Shown: positions 63,860-64,000 of the stretch, piece by piece
How positions within the stretch are numbered: position 1 is the stretch's first letter
How the letters are laid out: each line of letters begins with the position of its first letter
Assembly (NCBI GenBank): GCA_034933305.1
Contig: JAYFNU010000024.1
Coordinates: forward strand, 74,453 to 138,452
From: JAYFNU01 sp034933305
GTDB taxonomy: Bacteria > Bacillota > Clostridia > Oscillospirales > Ruminococcaceae
DNA: 64,000 nt
Reading direction: 5' to 3'
Notes under the pieces: model-generated
Told to the model about the DNA's origin: nothing
Database searches by the model: none
What the model saw: the letters and a program-made list of their open reading frames with translations, nothing else
Translations under genes and position numbers: made by a program

Positions 63860-63905
63860 ATGGCGCCCCCTGTTGGGCTCGAACCAACGACCCTGCGGTT
63901 AACAG
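63860..63905. repeat. attR: 46-bp core within intact tRNA-Asn
   Basis: Same 46 bp as attL. It forms the 3' half of the intact tRNA, so integration kept the tRNA functional. Confidence 0.95.
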
Positions 63906-63935
63906 CCGCATGCTCTACCACTGAGCTAAGGAGGC
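63861..63935 (-). tRNA. tRNA-Asn (GTT), integration target
   Basis: 75 nt, anticodon stem TGCGG/CCGCA, loop CTGTTAA, acceptor GCCTCCT/AGGGGGC (one G-U), discriminator G, encoded CCA. Its 3' half is the attachment site of the element. Confidence 0.95.
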
Positions 63936-63969
63936 ATAAAGCACCGGGCGGCGCACGCCGCGGTGTTTT

Positions 63970-64000
63970 TGGTGACCCGTGGGAGAGTCGAACTCCCGAT
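63970..64000 (-). tRNA. Partial tRNA cut by the window end
   Basis: 3' part only: T-arm GGGAG-TTCGACT-CTCCC, acceptor strand ACGGGTC, discriminator A and CCA. Anticodon lies outside the window; Lys would fit the acceptor but is not proven. Confidence 0.85.

Larger units (their letters stand above)
58741..63905 (+). mobile_element. Integrative element with CRESS-type Rep, inserted in tRNA-Asn
   Basis: A ~5.12-kb unit bounded by 46-bp direct repeats of the tRNA-Asn 3' half. Gene order: KAP NTPase and repressor leftward; rep, xis-like and integrase rightward from a shared control region. Base composition is visibly lower in GC than the flanking chromosome. Integrase is next to the intact tRNA, as in genomic islands and satellites. 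It has its own replication initiator and origin hairpin, so it may excise and replicate as a circle. No capsid, terminase, relaxase of MOB type or conjugation gene is visible. Confidence 0.92.

Overview
The window looks like a chromosomal segment of a spore-forming, high-GC member of the Clostridia, probably an Oscillospiraceae/Ruminococcaceae-type gut bacterium. This is an inference from gene order and content: the xseA-xseB-ispA-dxs-tlyA-nadK-argR-recN run, a T-box in front of tyrS, spoIIM beside a XerC/D recombinase, CwlD, a SpoIVFB-like protease, and the TIGR03960/TIGR03936 radical-SAM pair. Most of the window is housekeeping DNA with tight gene overlaps (many ATGA/GTGA/TTGA junctions) and alternative GTG/TTG starts.

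Layout. 1-7.2 kb: exonuclease VII, isoprenoid (DXP) genes, TlyA, NAD kinase, ArgR and RecN on the + strand. 7.2-8.7 kb: promoter, T-box leader and tyrS. 8.7-13.1 kb (minus): a GT-C-like membrane protein and asd-dapA-dapB. 13.1-17.9 kb (plus): queA-tgt, yajC, a small membrane protein behind a terminator-like hairpin, proC and spoIIM. 17.8-23.4 kb (minus): xerD-like, a GME-fold protein, radA, cwlD, pepT. 23.4-24.2 kb: seven tRNAs. 24.2-41.1 kb (minus): hslO, a methyltransferase, yerC, lysA, engB, lon, clpX, clpP, tig, a phosphoesterase, a dipeptidase, yraN, rnhB, rbgA, lepB, rplS and two radical-SAM-linked genes. 41.2-43.2 kb (minus): a SpoIVFB-like protease, a 72-residue membrane protein and a GHL10 lipoprotein. 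43.5-48.1 kb (plus): a polar amino-acid ABC transporter with an ornithine-cyclodeaminase-family enzyme and an aminotransferase. 48.2-53.7 kb (minus): an EF-G paralogue, a P-type-ATPase-like protein without catalytic motifs, and rlmB. 54.3-58.4 kb: an OGG-type glycosylase, four tRNAs, an acyltransferase and an LtaS-type sulfatase.

The accessory part is 58,741-63,905: a compact (about 5.1 kb), AT-richer integrative element in the 3' half of tRNA-Asn(GTT), bounded by 46-bp direct repeats. It encodes a KAP P-loop NTPase, an XRE/S24-fold repressor, a replication initiator, an excisionase-like protein and a tyrosine integrase. The initiator has the layout of eukaryotic CRESS-DNA virus Reps: HUH motifs I-III, then an SF3 helicase with Walker A, Walker B and motif C. 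Just upstream of rep is a stem-loop whose loop carries TAGTATTAC, the nonanucleotide nicked at circovirus-type origins. Initiator plus cognate-looking origin, integrase and a repressor-coupled KAP gene suggest a circovirus-like rolling-circle replicon living as an integrated bacterial element with possible defence cargo. No capsid gene or conjugation gene is visible in it.
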